The notes under the pieces: model-generated
The model's database searches: none
The model's input: the letters and a program-made list of their open reading frames with translations, nothing else
What the model was told of the DNA's origin: nothing
Made by a program: the position numbers and the translations under genes
Source of the DNA: Micrococcaceae bacterium Sec5.7
GTDB taxonomy: Bacteria; Actinomycetota; Actinomycetes; Actinomycetales; Micrococcaceae
Direction of reading: 5' to 3'
DNA: 64,000 nt
NCBI GenBank assembly: GCA_039636785.1
Contig: CP144169.1
Location: 2,604,001 to 2,668,000, forward strand
Part shown: positions 16,090 to 24,434 of the stretch, piece by piece
Layout of the letters: each line of letters begins with the position of its first letter
Numbering within the stretch: the stretch's first letter is position 1

Positions 16090-16416
16090 TTAGGCGTCTT
16101 GGTTCTGCGGCGGCAGAGCGGCAATCATGGGGTGGTCCGTTCCGGTGTTGCCGATTTTTGCGGCACCGCCCGGCGAGCCCAGGACATCGAAGAATTCTAC
16201 GTTGGCCTTGTAGTAGTCGGCCCACTCGTCCGGGGTGTCATCCTCGTAGTAGATGGCTTCAACGGGGCATACGGGCTCACACGCACCGCAGTCAACGCAC
16301 TCGTCCGGGTGAATGTAGAGGGAGCGCTCACCTTCGTAGATGCAGTCGACCGGGCACTCCTCAATACATGCCTTGTCCTTAACATCTACACACGGCTGCG
16401 CGATTACGTAGGTCAC
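16090..16416 (-). CDS. fdxA: Seven-iron ferredoxin (3Fe-4S/4Fe-4S)
   Basis: A 108-residue 7Fe ferredoxin. Cysteines at 9, 17, 21, 25, 40, 43, 46 and 50 match the Azotobacter-type pattern: Cys9, 17 and 50 for the [3Fe-4S] cluster, Cys21, 40, 43 and 46 for the [4Fe-4S] cluster, and Cys25 as the extra conserved residue. The C-terminal extension (EWADYYKANVEFF) is typical of actinobacterial FdxA/FdxC. It acts as a low-potential electron carrier in the cytoplasm; partners cannot be read from context. GTG start at 16416 with purine-rich AAGGGAC upstream. It is first in an operon with dapC. Confidence 0.93.
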   Translation of the reverse strand: MTYVIAQPCVDVKDKACIEECPVDCIYEGERSLYIHPDECVDCGACEPVCPVEAIYYEDDTPDEWADYYKANVEFFDVLGSPGGAAKIGNTGTDHPMIAALPPQNQDA

Positions 16417-16556
16417 GTCCCTTGCCTCTCCACGTTGGTTCCGGCTGCAGACCGGTTATTGCTTCCGGCTCATATGCCGGACTAATGACTTACGAGCCTA
16501 TTATCTCCCGGCCCGTTCCCGCGAACCTAGCGGAGCGTCACACTTACGGAACGTCA

Positions 16557-16562
16557 TATTAT
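16557..16562 (+). promoter_or_regulatory. -10 element deciding the GTG start at 16569
   Basis: TATTAT is followed by 6 nt (GAACAG) and then GTG 16569. No ribosome site precedes this GTG or either upstream in-frame ATG, so leaderless initiation is the best explanation. Confidence 0.6.
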
Positions 16563-16568
16563 GAACAG

Positions 16569-16805
16569 GTGAGTTTGACTACGCCCCAGGCTTTCCTTGC
16601 GGCCGCTGCTCCGGGAACCCGGGTGGTGATCCGGTACCGGATCGACGGCGGGCTGACGGACGCGCTGGGCTATCTGACAGGACACGCCGACGGCGAGTGT
16701 ATCGTCCGTACCCGGCAGTCCGACGTCGTGATTCCCTTGGGCCTGGTAGTGGCCGCCAAGGAGGTGCCGCCGGCGCCTGAGCGCCGGCGGCCGCGGCCGG
16801 TTTGA
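16569..16805 (+). CDS. Small SH3-like conserved protein
   Basis: A 78-residue protein: (V)SLTTPQAFLAAAAPGTRVV, then RYRIDGGLTDALGYLTGHAD, then a basic C-terminus (PERRRPRP). The core of short beta strands resembles the SH3-like N-terminal domain of Rv0428c-type GNAT acetyltransferases, but no acetyltransferase domain follows here. The function is therefore open. The frame is open upstream to 16422, but the leaderless GTG gives the compact conserved unit. It is divergent from fdxA and convergent with the MFS gene (12-nt gap). Confidence 0.55.
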   Translation: MSLTTPQAFLAAAAPGTRVVIRYRIDGGLTDALGYLTGHADGECIVRTRQSDVVIPLGLVVAAKEVPPAPERRRPRPV

Positions 16806-16817
16806 GTCCGGGGCCGG

Positions 16818-18098
16818 TCAGTCTTCCTGGACTGCGTCCGGGAGCTTCCGCATCCCCAGCAGCGGCGAGAACAGCACGGGCGCCATAAACAGGGCGCTTC
16901 CTGCGACGCCGATCCACATGGTGGCAACCAGTCCGATGCTTTCGCCAAGGTAGCCCGAGGCCAGGGCGGCGATCGGCATCACGCCCCACACGACGAACCG
17001 GATCGACGCGTTCATCCTGCCGAGCAAAGGGGGCGGACATACCCGCTGGCGCATGGTCAGCTGCATGATGTTGTAGATCAGGACCCCGAATGCGAACCCG
17101 AACTCCGAGATGATCAGCAGCACGAGTGATACCGCGGAGTTCCCTGCAACGGCCGCGACGGGCACCAGAGCCAGAAAAGCCGAGCTGATGATGGCGCCCA
17201 CGGGAATGACGGTTCCTTCGCCGATCCAGGCAGCCACCCGGGGCGCGGCAATGGCTCCGAGCAGACCGCCTGCGGCGCCCACCGTCATGATGAGTCCCAT
17301 GCCCTGGGGCCCGAGCCCGAGATCACGAAGGATCAGCACCGGCATCAGCGTGAAGACCAGCGTGCTGGAGAAATTCACCCCGCCGGTGCAGGCCACAATG
17401 CGGCTGATCAGCGGGTGCCGGAGCACAAAGGCAAGGCCTTCGCGTATTTCCGCGGCGAGGAGGCGCCGGTCCGCAGCAGGGAGCCGTTGTTCTTTGTCCC
17501 GCGTGCGCCCCAGAAACACGGCGGACAGCAGATAGCCCAGAGACTCCCCCACAAAGAGCACCGGGGCCGTCACCAGTGTCAGCAGTGCGCCACCGGCCGC
17601 GGGCCCGCCGATCCGGGCGATCTGGGCCGTGGATTCCAGCTTGGAATTGGCCTGCGTCACATTCCCTGATTCCACCAGAATGGGCACATAACTCTGGTAG
17701 GAGACGTCGAAGAAGACGGTGGCTGTGCCCACCACGGCCGCAATCACGTAAAGGTGCCAGATCTCCAGCACCCCGCCCCACCACAGGAGCGGCACGGCGG
17801 CCATGACCGCCATCCTGATCAGATCCGCAATAATCATGGTGCGCCGCTTCAGCCACCGGTCCACCCACGCGCCCGCGGGAAGCCCCACAATCAGGAATGC
17901 GGCCAGGCCTGCGGCGTTGAGCAGACCCACCTCAAATTCGGAGGCCGCGAGCATGGAAACCGCCAGCACAGGAAACGCCAGCTGACCCAGCTGGGCACCG
18001 AGCTGGCTGATGGCCTGGGCAGTCCAGAAGGTGGTGAAGTTGCGGTCCCGCCACAGCGAGGTGGCGTGTTTGTCCGTGGCAGTGGATTCAGCAGTCAC
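16818..18098 (-). CDS. Major facilitator superfamily exporter (EntS-like, MFS_3)
   Basis: A 426-residue transporter with 12 predicted membrane helices. N-terminal motif WRDRNFTTFWTAQAISQLGAQ is typical of the MFS_3/enterobactin-exporter subgroup; the loop 2-3 motif is GAWVDRWLKRR. It probably exports a drug or metabolite by proton antiport. GTG 18098 is chosen because the upstream in-frame stretch is operator DNA, not protein. The likely -10 (GAAACT, 18105-18110) lies 6 nt before the GTG. Immediately beyond it is a 32-bp palindrome shared with the divergent ArsR-type regulator gene, so expression is very probably repressed by that regulator. Confidence 0.85.
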   Translation of the reverse strand: MTAESTATDKHATSLWRDRNFTTFWTAQAISQLGAQLGQLAFPVLAVSMLAASEFEVGLLNAAGLAAFLIVGLPAGAWVDRWLKRRTMIIADLIRMAVMAAVPLLWWGGVLEIWHLYVIAAVVGTATVFFDVSYQSYVPILVESGNVTQANSKLESTAQIARIGGPAAGGALLTLVTAPVLFVGESLGYLLSAVFLGRTRDKEQRLPAADRRLLAAEIREGLAFVLRHPLISRIVACTGGVNFSSTLVFTLMPVLILRDLGLGPQGMGLIMTVGAAGGLLGAIAAPRVAAWIGEGTVIPVGAIISSAFLALVPVAAVAGNSAVSLVLLIISEFGFAFGVLIYNIMQLTMRQRVCPPPLLGRMNASIRFVVWGVMPIAALASGYLGESIGLVATMWIGVAGSALFMAPVLFSPLLGMRKLPDAVQED

Positions 18099-18110
18099 GG
18101 CATCAGTTTC

Positions 18111-18142
18111 AATCAGTGATTGACTTATGTCAATCACTGATT
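18111..18142. promoter_or_regulatory. Palindromic operator between MFS exporter and ArsR regulator
   Basis: Perfect 13-bp arms AATCAGTGATTGA (18111-18123) and TCAATCACTGATT (18130-18142) flank CTTATG. Each arm contains an odd palindrome ATCAnTGAT; the two centres (18116 and 18137) are 21 bp apart, two helical turns. The site covers the -35 regions of both divergent promoters. Confidence 0.8.
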
Positions 18143-18161
18143 GCTGGCTAGACTGGCCGCT

Positions 18162-18671
18162 ATGACAGCCCCGCTGGACAGCACCGAAGCAGACCTGCTG
18201 GCCAAGGGCCGCGCTCTGAGCTCTCCGCTCCGGCTGAGGATTCTGCGGCTGTGCCTGCACCAGTCCCGGACCAACAAGGAGATTGCCGAACTGCTGGGGA
18301 TAAATCCGGCTTCAAGCCTCCACCACGTCCGCACCCTGGTCCGGACAGGATTCCTGCTGGCCCAGGAGCGCAGGAAGGGCAAGCGCGGGGCCGCGGAAGT
18401 CCCTTACATCGCCAGCCGGAACTCCTGGAGCACGCATGTGGACAATGTGTCGCCAGTCCTCATCGAGACGTTCCTGCAGGAAACCAGGGATCTTTCGCCG
18501 GAGGACATCGAGGTCTGGAGGCTGGGCGTGAAATTCAATGCGGCCCGCCGCGAGGAGATGCTGGGGAAAATCCGGGCCGTGCTTGAGGAATACATGGCCC
18601 TTCCGGCAGACGACGACGGCGAGGCCACCTCGCTGATGATCGCCCACCACAAGGACCCGTCAGCGGACTAG
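18162..18671 (+). CDS. ArsR-type winged-helix regulator
   Basis: A 169-residue protein with an N-terminal winged helix-turn-helix: LSSPLRLRILRLCLHQSRTN, KEIAELLGINPASSLHHVRTL (recognition helix) and a basic wing (ERRKGKRGAAEV), about residues 17-75. The C-terminal helical domain probably mediates dimerisation or ligand binding; no metal-binding Cys motif is seen, so the signal is likely an organic compound. A TAGACT -10 (18149-18154) ends 7 nt before ATG 18162, suggesting a leaderless message. Its predicted operator overlaps both promoters. The stop overlaps the stop of the convergent membrane gene. Confidence 0.85.
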   Translation: MTAPLDSTEADLLAKGRALSSPLRLRILRLCLHQSRTNKEIAELLGINPASSLHHVRTLVRTGFLLAQERRKGKRGAAEVPYIASRNSWSTHVDNVSPVLIETFLQETRDLSPEDIEVWRLGVKFNAARREEMLGKIRAVLEEYMALPADDDGEATSLMIAHHKDPSAD

Positions 18672-19075
18672 GCCGGCTGTCCGGAAGCACGATCTTCCGC
18701 AGCGGGACGCGTGCAGTACCGCCGGCACCAGGCGAGCATCGCCACAGTGATTCCCGCGATGCCATATACCCAGACATTGCCCGCCAGATCACCGGCAACA
18801 AGGCGCTTGCCCGGCTCCATCGTGGACCACCAGCCCGCCAGCATGTAGCACATCACCCCGGTTGCCGCCGTCGGTATCACCGAACGGAATGCTGCGGCCA
18901 AAAGCAGCTGGAGGGCGCCAAGAAGCAGCAGCGCTGCCACCGCACCCCACGGGAGTCCGACGCCGGCGATCAGCAGCTGCTGCCGGTGCAGCGCAGTGCC
19001 CGCGACGGCAGCAAAGAGAGCTGCCGACACGGCGGCGGCAACGCCGCCTGCCATACCGGCAGCTCCCTTATTCAC
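18668..19075 (-). CDS. Small four-helix membrane protein, unknown function
   Basis: A 135-residue hydrophobic protein with four predicted membrane helices (GGVAAAVSAALFAAVAG; LPWGAVAALLLLGALQLLLAA; PTAATGVMCYMLAGWW; NVWVYGIAGITVAMLAW) and a short basic/acidic C-terminus. It resembles actinobacterial small membrane proteins found beside typA (DUF6113-like), but I cannot confirm this. GTG 19075 lies 35 nt after the typA stop, so it is probably expressed from the typA transcript. Its stop overlaps the stop of the ArsR gene on the other strand by 2 bases. Confidence 0.6.
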   Translation of the reverse strand: MNKGAAGMAGGVAAAVSAALFAAVAGTALHRQQLLIAGVGLPWGAVAALLLLGALQLLLAAAFRSVIPTAATGVMCYMLAGWWSTMEPGKRLVAGDLAGNVWVYGIAGITVAMLAWCRRYCTRPAAEDRASGQPA

Positions 19076-19110
19076 GATTTATCCGTTCCCAGGAGCGGAC
19101 TACGGGCAAA

Positions 19111-21039
19111 CTAGGACTTCGCGCGGGCGCGGTTGGCCTTGCTGCGCTCGTTGATGTCCAGGATGAGCTTCCGGATACGGATGGAGTCCGGGGTGACCTC
19201 AACACACTCATCTTCGCGGGCGAATTCGAGCGACTCTTCGAGGGTAAGATCGCGCGGCGGCGTCAGGTTCTCGAAGGTGTCGGAGGAAGCCGCACGCATG
19301 TTGGTGAGCTTCTTTTCCTTGGTGATGTTCACGTCCATGTCGTCAGCGCGGGAGTTCTCGCCGACGATCATGCCTTCGTAGACCTCGGTGGTGGGCTTCA
19401 CGAAGAAGGAACCACGCTCCTGCAGGTTGATCATGGCGAACGGCGTCACCACACCGGAACGGTCCGCGACCATGGAGCCGTTGGTGCGGTACTCGATGGG
19501 GCCGACCCAGGGCTCGTAGCCTTCGGAGATCGAGGCGGCGATACCGGCGCCACGGGTGTCCGTCAGGAACTTGGTGCGGAAACCGATCAGGCCACGGGCC
19601 GGAACGATGAACTCCATCCGGCACCAGCCGGTGCCATGGTTGGCCATATTGGTCATGCGGCCCTTGCGTGCTGCCATCAGCTGGGTCACGGAACCGAGGT
19701 ATTCTTCCGGCACGTCGATGGTCATGTGCTCCATCGGCTCGTGGATCTTGCCGTCCACTGTGCGGGTAACAACCTGCGGCTTGCCAACGGTCAGTTCAAA
19801 GCCTTCACGCCGCATCTGCTCGACGAGGATGGCCAGCGCCAGCTCGCCACGGCCCTGGACTTCCCAGGCATCCGGGCGCTCGGTGGGAAGCACCTTGATG
19901 GAGACGTTGCCGATCAGTTCCTTGTCCAGACGGTCTTTGACCTGGCGGGCGGTGACCTTGGCGCCCTTGACCCTGCCGGCCAGCGGCGAGGTGTTGATAC
20001 CGATGGTCATGGAGATGGCGGGGTCGTCAACAGTGATCAGCGGCAGCGGCTGCGGGTTATCGACGTCGGTCAGGGTCTCGCCGATGGTGATTTCCTCGAT
20101 ACCGGCGACAGCGACGATTTCACCCGGCCCGGCGGAGTCGGTAGGTACGCGGTCAAGAGCCTTGGTGGCCAGCAGTTCGGTGATCTTGACGTTCTTGAGC
20201 TCACCGTTGGCGCGTGCCCATGCGACGGTCTGGCCCTTGCGCAGGGTGCCGTTGTAGATACGCAGGAGGGCAAGGCGGCCCAGGAACGGGGAGGCATCCA
20301 GGTTGGTGACGTGCGCCTGCAGGACACCATCCGGGTTGTAGGTGGGGGCCGGGATGTGCTCGATGATTGTCTGGAACAGCGGTTCCAGGTCCTCATTGTC
20401 CGGGGCCGAGCCGTCTGCAGGCTGGTCCAGGGATGCGCGGCCAACCTTGGCGGCGGCGTAAACCACGGGAACGTTGAGGATTTTGTCCAGGTCAAGGTCC
20501 GGAACTTCGTCAGCGAGGTCTGATGCCAGACCCAGCAGGAGGTCCATGGATTCATGGACAACTTCTTCAATCCGGGCGTCAGGACGGTCCGTCTTGTTGA
20601 CCAGCAGGATCACGGGCAGGTGCGCGGCCAGAGCCTTACGCAGCACAAAGCGGGTCTGGGGCAGGGGGCCTTCGGACGCGTCAACCAGGAGCACAACGCC
20701 GTCAACCATGGAGAGACCGCGTTCAACTTCGCCACCGAAGTCGGCGTGGCCCGGGGTGTCAATCACGTTGATGGTGATGGTTTCACCGTGGGACGACGGT
20801 CCATTGTAGGCAACCGTGGTGTTCTTGGCCAGAATGGTGATGCCCTTTTCGCGCTCCAGGTCACCGGAGTCCATGACACGGTCTTCAAGGTGGTTGTGCG
20901 CGGCAAAGGAGTTGGTCTGCTTGAGCATGGCGTCGACCAATGTGGTCTTGCCGTGGTCAACGTGGGCCACGATCGCGACGTTGCGCAGGTCACTGCGTGA
21001 TGCAGTGTTTGCGGCTGTTTTGGTGGTGGTTTCAGACAT
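19111..21039 (-). CDS. typA: Ribosome-associated translational GTPase TypA/BipA
   Basis: A 642-residue EF-G-like GTPase. G1 AHVDHGKTT (about residues 25-33), G2 region LEREKGITI, G3 DTPGHADFG, and G4 VNKTDRPDA are all intact. Domains II, III and V follow, and the TypA-specific C-terminus includes GLIGFRTKFLTDTRG and VGENSRADDMDVN. TypA binds the 70S ribosome and supports 50S maturation and stress adaptation. Its 5' region of about 100 nt contains a TAGACT hexamer (minus strand 21142-21147) that could be the -10, implying a leader of roughly 90-100 nt, unlike many neighbours. Confidence 0.95.
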   Translation of the reverse strand: MSETTTKTAANTASRSDLRNVAIVAHVDHGKTTLVDAMLKQTNSFAAHNHLEDRVMDSGDLEREKGITILAKNTTVAYNGPSSHGETITINVIDTPGHADFGGEVERGLSMVDGVVLLVDASEGPLPQTRFVLRKALAAHLPVILLVNKTDRPDARIEEVVHESMDLLLGLASDLADEVPDLDLDKILNVPVVYAAAKVGRASLDQPADGSAPDNEDLEPLFQTIIEHIPAPTYNPDGVLQAHVTNLDASPFLGRLALLRIYNGTLRKGQTVAWARANGELKNVKITELLATKALDRVPTDSAGPGEIVAVAGIEEITIGETLTDVDNPQPLPLITVDDPAISMTIGINTSPLAGRVKGAKVTARQVKDRLDKELIGNVSIKVLPTERPDAWEVQGRGELALAILVEQMRREGFELTVGKPQVVTRTVDGKIHEPMEHMTIDVPEEYLGSVTQLMAARKGRMTNMANHGTGWCRMEFIVPARGLIGFRTKFLTDTRGAGIAASISEGYEPWVGPIEYRTNGSMVADRSGVVTPFAMINLQERGSFFVKPTTEVYEGMIVGENSRADDMDVNITKEKKLTNMRAASSDTFENLTPPRDLTLEESLEFAREDECVEVTPDSIRIRKLILDINERSKANRARAKS

Positions 21040-21313
21040 GCGTAATGGCTCGATTCAGTGGTGAAGTCAGCTGTTGTATCGCGACATTTCCAACCGGAAC
21101 GCACGACGGATGAGACCCTTTGACACAGGGCACCTACATCAAGTCTAAACGCTAGGTCATTTATTGGCCTAAAAATTAAAAATGGCCCTGTTCCGCGGCC
21201 TGTTACCAAATTGTGAGGGCCCGGGGTGCATCCGTGAGTAAAGTCACTGGATATTCATGACTTGATGCCCCATCATGACTGTGATAACTACGAGCAATCC
21301 CCGGAGACCAATA

Positions 21314-22180
21314 ATGCGAAAAGCTTCGGCCCTGCTCCGCTTTGTCGCACTTGGAATCGCCGCCGGCGTCCTGATGAGCGGCTGCGGGCAGGCCCCACAA
21401 CCTGGCGCCTCCAGCACCGGAAGTGACGCCCCGGCGGCGTACGGCAGGGCCCCCGCGGCAGCCCCGGGTGTGCCGGTTGCCGCCCAGGCCGTCAGGCAGA
21501 ATCAATTGACGCCGGGACAGACACCCGGCGAGCTGAGTCCCGGTTCCATATACCGGAACCCTGACAACGGCCGCGACGAAGTCATCGTGGCGGACATCCG
21601 GCACACAGCGCTGCTGATCGGGGATTCCCAGTCTGAACCGGACGGCAGCTGGCCCAGGGCGGCGCTCTCGGCGATCGGTTACGACGTCTACTTCTGCGGA
21701 AAAGGCGGAACCGGGTTTGTCGCTGCCAACGGCGGCATCGGCAACTACATCGATGCTCTGCAGCGTGGCGACTGGCTGCTGCCCTACGGCGCTCCACCCC
21801 TCCTCGTCATCCAGGGCGGCGGAAACGACGCCAGCCGCGGCGCAGGCAATGACGAAATCGCAGCCAACGCCAAGCGCCTCATCACCTCTCTCAAGCAGCG
21901 TTACCCCGGGGCGAAGCTGGTCATGATCGGAACCCTGGCACGGGGAGCCCAGGACGGTGGCGGACGCCGCACCGAAGTAGATGCCCTGTTGGGCATAGTG
22001 GCCCGTCAGCACGGAATTCCCTTTGTCAGCGTAGGCGACTGGTTGACCCGCTTCGGACTCACCTCCGAGCTCCGCGACGGCGTCCATCTGAAAGCGGACG
22101 GCCACAAGGCGTTGGCCCGCCTTCTGGAAACCAGGCTGGCAGCCTTGGGTGTGAGCTACAGCGAGCAGGGCTCCAAATAG
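21314..22180 (+). CDS. SGNH-hydrolase family lipoprotein
   Basis: A 288-residue secreted lipoprotein. The signal peptide ends in lipobox LMSGC (Cys24), followed by a Pro/Ala/Gly-rich tether to about residue 80. The hydrolase domain has block I LLIGDSQSE (nucleophile Ser after GD), the oxyanion Gly in FCGKGGTGF, block III IQGGGNDAS, and block V DGVHLKADGH with the catalytic Asp and His. Such enzymes remove acyl groups from wall polysaccharides or lipids; the substrate is unknown. ATG 21314 has CGGAG 7 nt upstream; the frame is open 13 codons earlier without a ribosome site. It is divergent from typA and closed by a long hairpin. Confidence 0.82.
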   Translation: MRKASALLRFVALGIAAGVLMSGCGQAPQPGASSTGSDAPAAYGRAPAAAPGVPVAAQAVRQNQLTPGQTPGELSPGSIYRNPDNGRDEVIVADIRHTALLIGDSQSEPDGSWPRAALSAIGYDVYFCGKGGTGFVAANGGIGNYIDALQRGDWLLPYGAPPLLVIQGGGNDASRGAGNDEIAANAKRLITSLKQRYPGAKLVMIGTLARGAQDGGGRRTEVDALLGIVARQHGIPFVSVGDWLTRFGLTSELRDGVHLKADGHKALARLLETRLAALGVSYSEQGSK

Positions 22181-22210
22181 CGGCGGCCGGCAGGCATGTC
22201 CATCCGATTC

Positions 22211-22261
22211 ATAGCCGGAGCCGGCGTCCACCCACATGGGGCGGACACCGGCTCCTGCTAT
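22211..22261. terminator. Bidirectional hairpin after the SGNH lipoprotein gene
   Basis: ATAGC / GCTAT, then after a mismatch GGAGCCGG / CCGGCTCC, then GTCC / GGAC, form one long interrupted stem (22211-22229 with 22243-22261) around a 13-nt loop. It separates the lipoprotein gene from the remnant ABC ATPase on the other strand. Confidence 0.75.
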
Positions 22262-22282
22262 AGGCCCGATATCGGCGTGACG

Positions 22283-22480
22283 CTAGGCAACTTCCGGAGG
22301 AAGCACCAGACGCGAACCCGGAATCGCATTCAGCAGGGCCCTGGTGTAGTCCTGCTGCGGCGAGTCGAAGACGTCGTCCGTGGACCCGGTCTCGACCAGC
22401 TTTCCCTTTTCCATGACACATACATGATCTGCGATCTGCCGGACCACTGCCAGGTCATGGGCCCGCATCAACGGCCAAAA
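22283..22480 (-). pseudogene. Truncated oligopeptide ABC ATPase (C-terminal remnant)
   Basis: The reading frame encodes HDLAVVRQIADHVCVMEKG (switch His region) and then TGSTDDVFDSPQQDYTRALL, a DppF/OppF C-terminus, and ends at 22283. Walker A, Q-loop, signature and Walker B are all absent. Upstream, the match stops abruptly near 22480 and is followed only by the 3' end of the intact fused ATPase gene. The closest intact domain (second half of the adjacent gene) reads VTHDLAVVDVLADHICVMQ, related but clearly different, so the remnant descends from another dppF paralogue, not from a local duplication of that gene. Deletion between paralogous ATPase genes is the likely cause. Confidence 0.75.
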
Positions 22481-22519
22481 GTTACTCACTGTTACCATTC
22501 GCGCCGAATGTGTTCTGCG

Positions 22520-24355
22520 TTACTCCACGCCCGCCGCCAGAAGCTGGGCCCGGAGTTCCCGGCGTTCGCGTTGTTTTTCCGGATCCGGCAACGGAACAGC
22601 GGCCAGCAGGCGCTGCGTGTAAGGCTCCTGGGGGTTGCGCAGAATCTGATCACGGGTGCCCTGCTCCACGATCCGTCCGCGTTGCATGACGCAGATGTGG
22701 TCCGCGAGAACATCAACCACCGCCAGGTCATGCGTCACGAACAGGCACGCAAATCCGAGTTCCTTCTGCAGGTTCTGGAAGAGCTCCAGTACTTTGGCCT
22801 GCACCGAAACATCCAGGGCCGACGTCGGCTCATCCGCCACCATCAGCTTGGGCTTAAGCGACAGCGCGCGGGCAATACCCACACGCTGTTTCTGTCCGCC
22901 GGACAGTTCATGCGGGTATCTGTTCCGGTAGTCCCGCGGCAGTTCCACCTGGTCCAGCAGCGCCTCGATGCGCTTCTGCAGGTCAGCTCCCTTAGCTTCT
23001 CCAGCGAGGAACATCGGCTCGCCAATGCTCTCGCCAATGGGCAGTCGCGGGTTCAGAGAAGACGACGGATCCTGGAAAACCATACCGATGTGGCGGCGCA
23101 CCTGATGGAGCTGCTTGCCGTTCTTTTTGGCGGCCGAAATGTCCTGGCCAACCACACGCATGGTGCCGGCGGCGACGGGCAGAAGACCCACCGCTGCGCG
23201 CCCGATGGTGGTCTTTCCGGAACCTGATTCCCCCACCAGTCCCACCACCTGTCCGGGGTAGATCACCAGATTGGCCCCCTCCACCGCGCGGAATGCCGGA
23301 ACGCGGCCCTGCTTCGGGTAATCGATGGCGACATCCGTCAGTTCCAAAACCGGTTCGCCTGAAGGCAAGACAGCCTCGGCGGCCGCCAGTGCGGCGGCGT
23401 TTTCCTGCTCCCGGCGCAGCAATTCGTCGTTATCAATGGTATTCAGTTCGGCATGGGTGGCAGCGGCCAGGGCAGCGATCACATCCACCTCAGCGTCAGA
23501 GTCGGCACTGCCCTGGCCCAGGTGGGGTACCGCAGCGAGAAGGGCCTGTGTGTAAGGGTGCTGTGGATTGCTGAAGATCTGGGCGGCCGTCCCGGTTTCC
23601 ACGATCAGTCCCCGGCGCATCACGGCGATCCTGTCCGCAAGGTCTGCCACCACACCCATGTCGTGCGTGATCAGGACAATGGCGCTGTCCAGCTTGTTGC
23701 GCAGATGCCTCATGAGGTCCAGAATTTCGGCCTGGACCGTCACATCAAGGGCGGTGGTGGGCTCATCGGCGATCAGCAGCTTGGGATCACAGGACAGCGA
23801 CTGCGCGATCATGGCACGTTGCCGCTGACCGCCGGACAGCTGGTGGGGGTAAGACCTGAAGGCCTTTTCCGGATCCGGCAGTTCCACCAGGTCCAGCATC
23901 CGCAGTGCACGCTCGCGGGCCTGGTCCGGCGACACTTCGCTGTGCAGCCGGATGGTCTCGACGATCTGGGAGCCGACGGTGTAGACCGGGTTGAGTGCCG
24001 TCATGGGCTCCTGGAAAATCACTGCGACGTCCTTGCCCCGGACATCACGGATGTTTGAAGCGTTTTGACCCAGAAGCTCTTTGCCGGACAGCTTGACGCT
24101 GCCGCTGACCCGGCTGTTGCTGGGCAGGAGGCCCAAGAGCGCCATTGAACTGGCGCTCTTGCCTGAGCCGGACTCACCCACGATGGCCAGTACTTCCCCG
24201 GCCCGCACTTCGTAGTTCAGGCCGATCGCTGCCGGAACCCATTTCTTGTCCACTCCGAAGTCGACGCTGAGATCGCGGACCTCGAGGACGATGGCACCTT
24301 TGCCGGGCTCCGAAGCCGCACTCGCGGCCGGATCAGGGCTGATGTTCTCAGTCAT
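22520..24355 (-). CDS. oppDF: Fused oligopeptide ABC importer ATPase (DppD-DppF type)
   Basis: A 611-residue protein with two complete ATPase domains. Domain 1: Walker A GESGSGKSA (about residues 57-65), VIFQEPMTALNPVYTVG, signature LSGGQRQRAMIAQ, Walker B LLIADEPTTALD, and LITHDMGVVADL. A roughly 60-residue Ala-rich linker follows. Domain 2: Walker A GESGSGKTT, VFQDPSSSLNPRLPIG, signature [26 protein letters not shown], and VTHDLAVVDVL. Each half ends with the oligopeptide-specific YTQALLAAVP / YTQRLLAAVP motif. It drives uptake through OppB and OppC. It is separated from oppC by an opposite-strand PH-like gene, so it may need its own promoter in 24356-24434. Confidence 0.92.
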   Translation of the reverse strand: MTENISPDPAASAASEPGKGAIVLEVRDLSVDFGVDKKWVPAAIGLNYEVRAGEVLAIVGESGSGKSASSMALLGLLPSNSRVSGSVKLSGKELLGQNASNIRDVRGKDVAVIFQEPMTALNPVYTVGSQIVETIRLHSEVSPDQARERALRMLDLVELPDPEKAFRSYPHQLSGGQRQRAMIAQSLSCDPKLLIADEPTTALDVTVQAEILDLMRHLRNKLDSAIVLITHDMGVVADLADRIAVMRRGLIVETGTAAQIFSNPQHPYTQALLAAVPHLGQGSADSDAEVDVIAALAAATHAELNTIDNDELLRREQENAAALAAAEAVLPSGEPVLELTDVAIDYPKQGRVPAFRAVEGANLVIYPGQVVGLVGESGSGKTTIGRAAVGLLPVAAGTMRVVGQDISAAKKNGKQLHQVRRHIGMVFQDPSSSLNPRLPIGESIGEPMFLAGEAKGADLQKRIEALLDQVELPRDYRNRYPHELSGGQKQRVGIARALSLKPKLMVADEPTSALDVSVQAKVLELFQNLQKELGFACLFVTHDLAVVDVLADHICVMQRGRIVEQGTRDQILRNPQEPYTQRLLAAVPLPDPEKQRERRELRAQLLAAGVE

Positions 24356-24434
24356 GTTGGATTTTCCCTTTCACCCGAGCCACCGGATCACCGGTAATTA
24401 GTGCTGTAGCTCGGAATCCTGAATTATTAGGGGC

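Noticed and set aside
18862..20523. Open frame of 553 codons on the plus strand opposite typA
   Set aside because: It mirrors the TypA codons in a high-GC genome; no start signal or protein motif, and TypA on the other strand is unmistakable.
21203..22237. Open frame of 344 codons on the minus strand over the SGNH lipoprotein gene
   Set aside because: No recognisable protein; the plus-strand gene has a ribosome site, lipobox and catalytic blocks.
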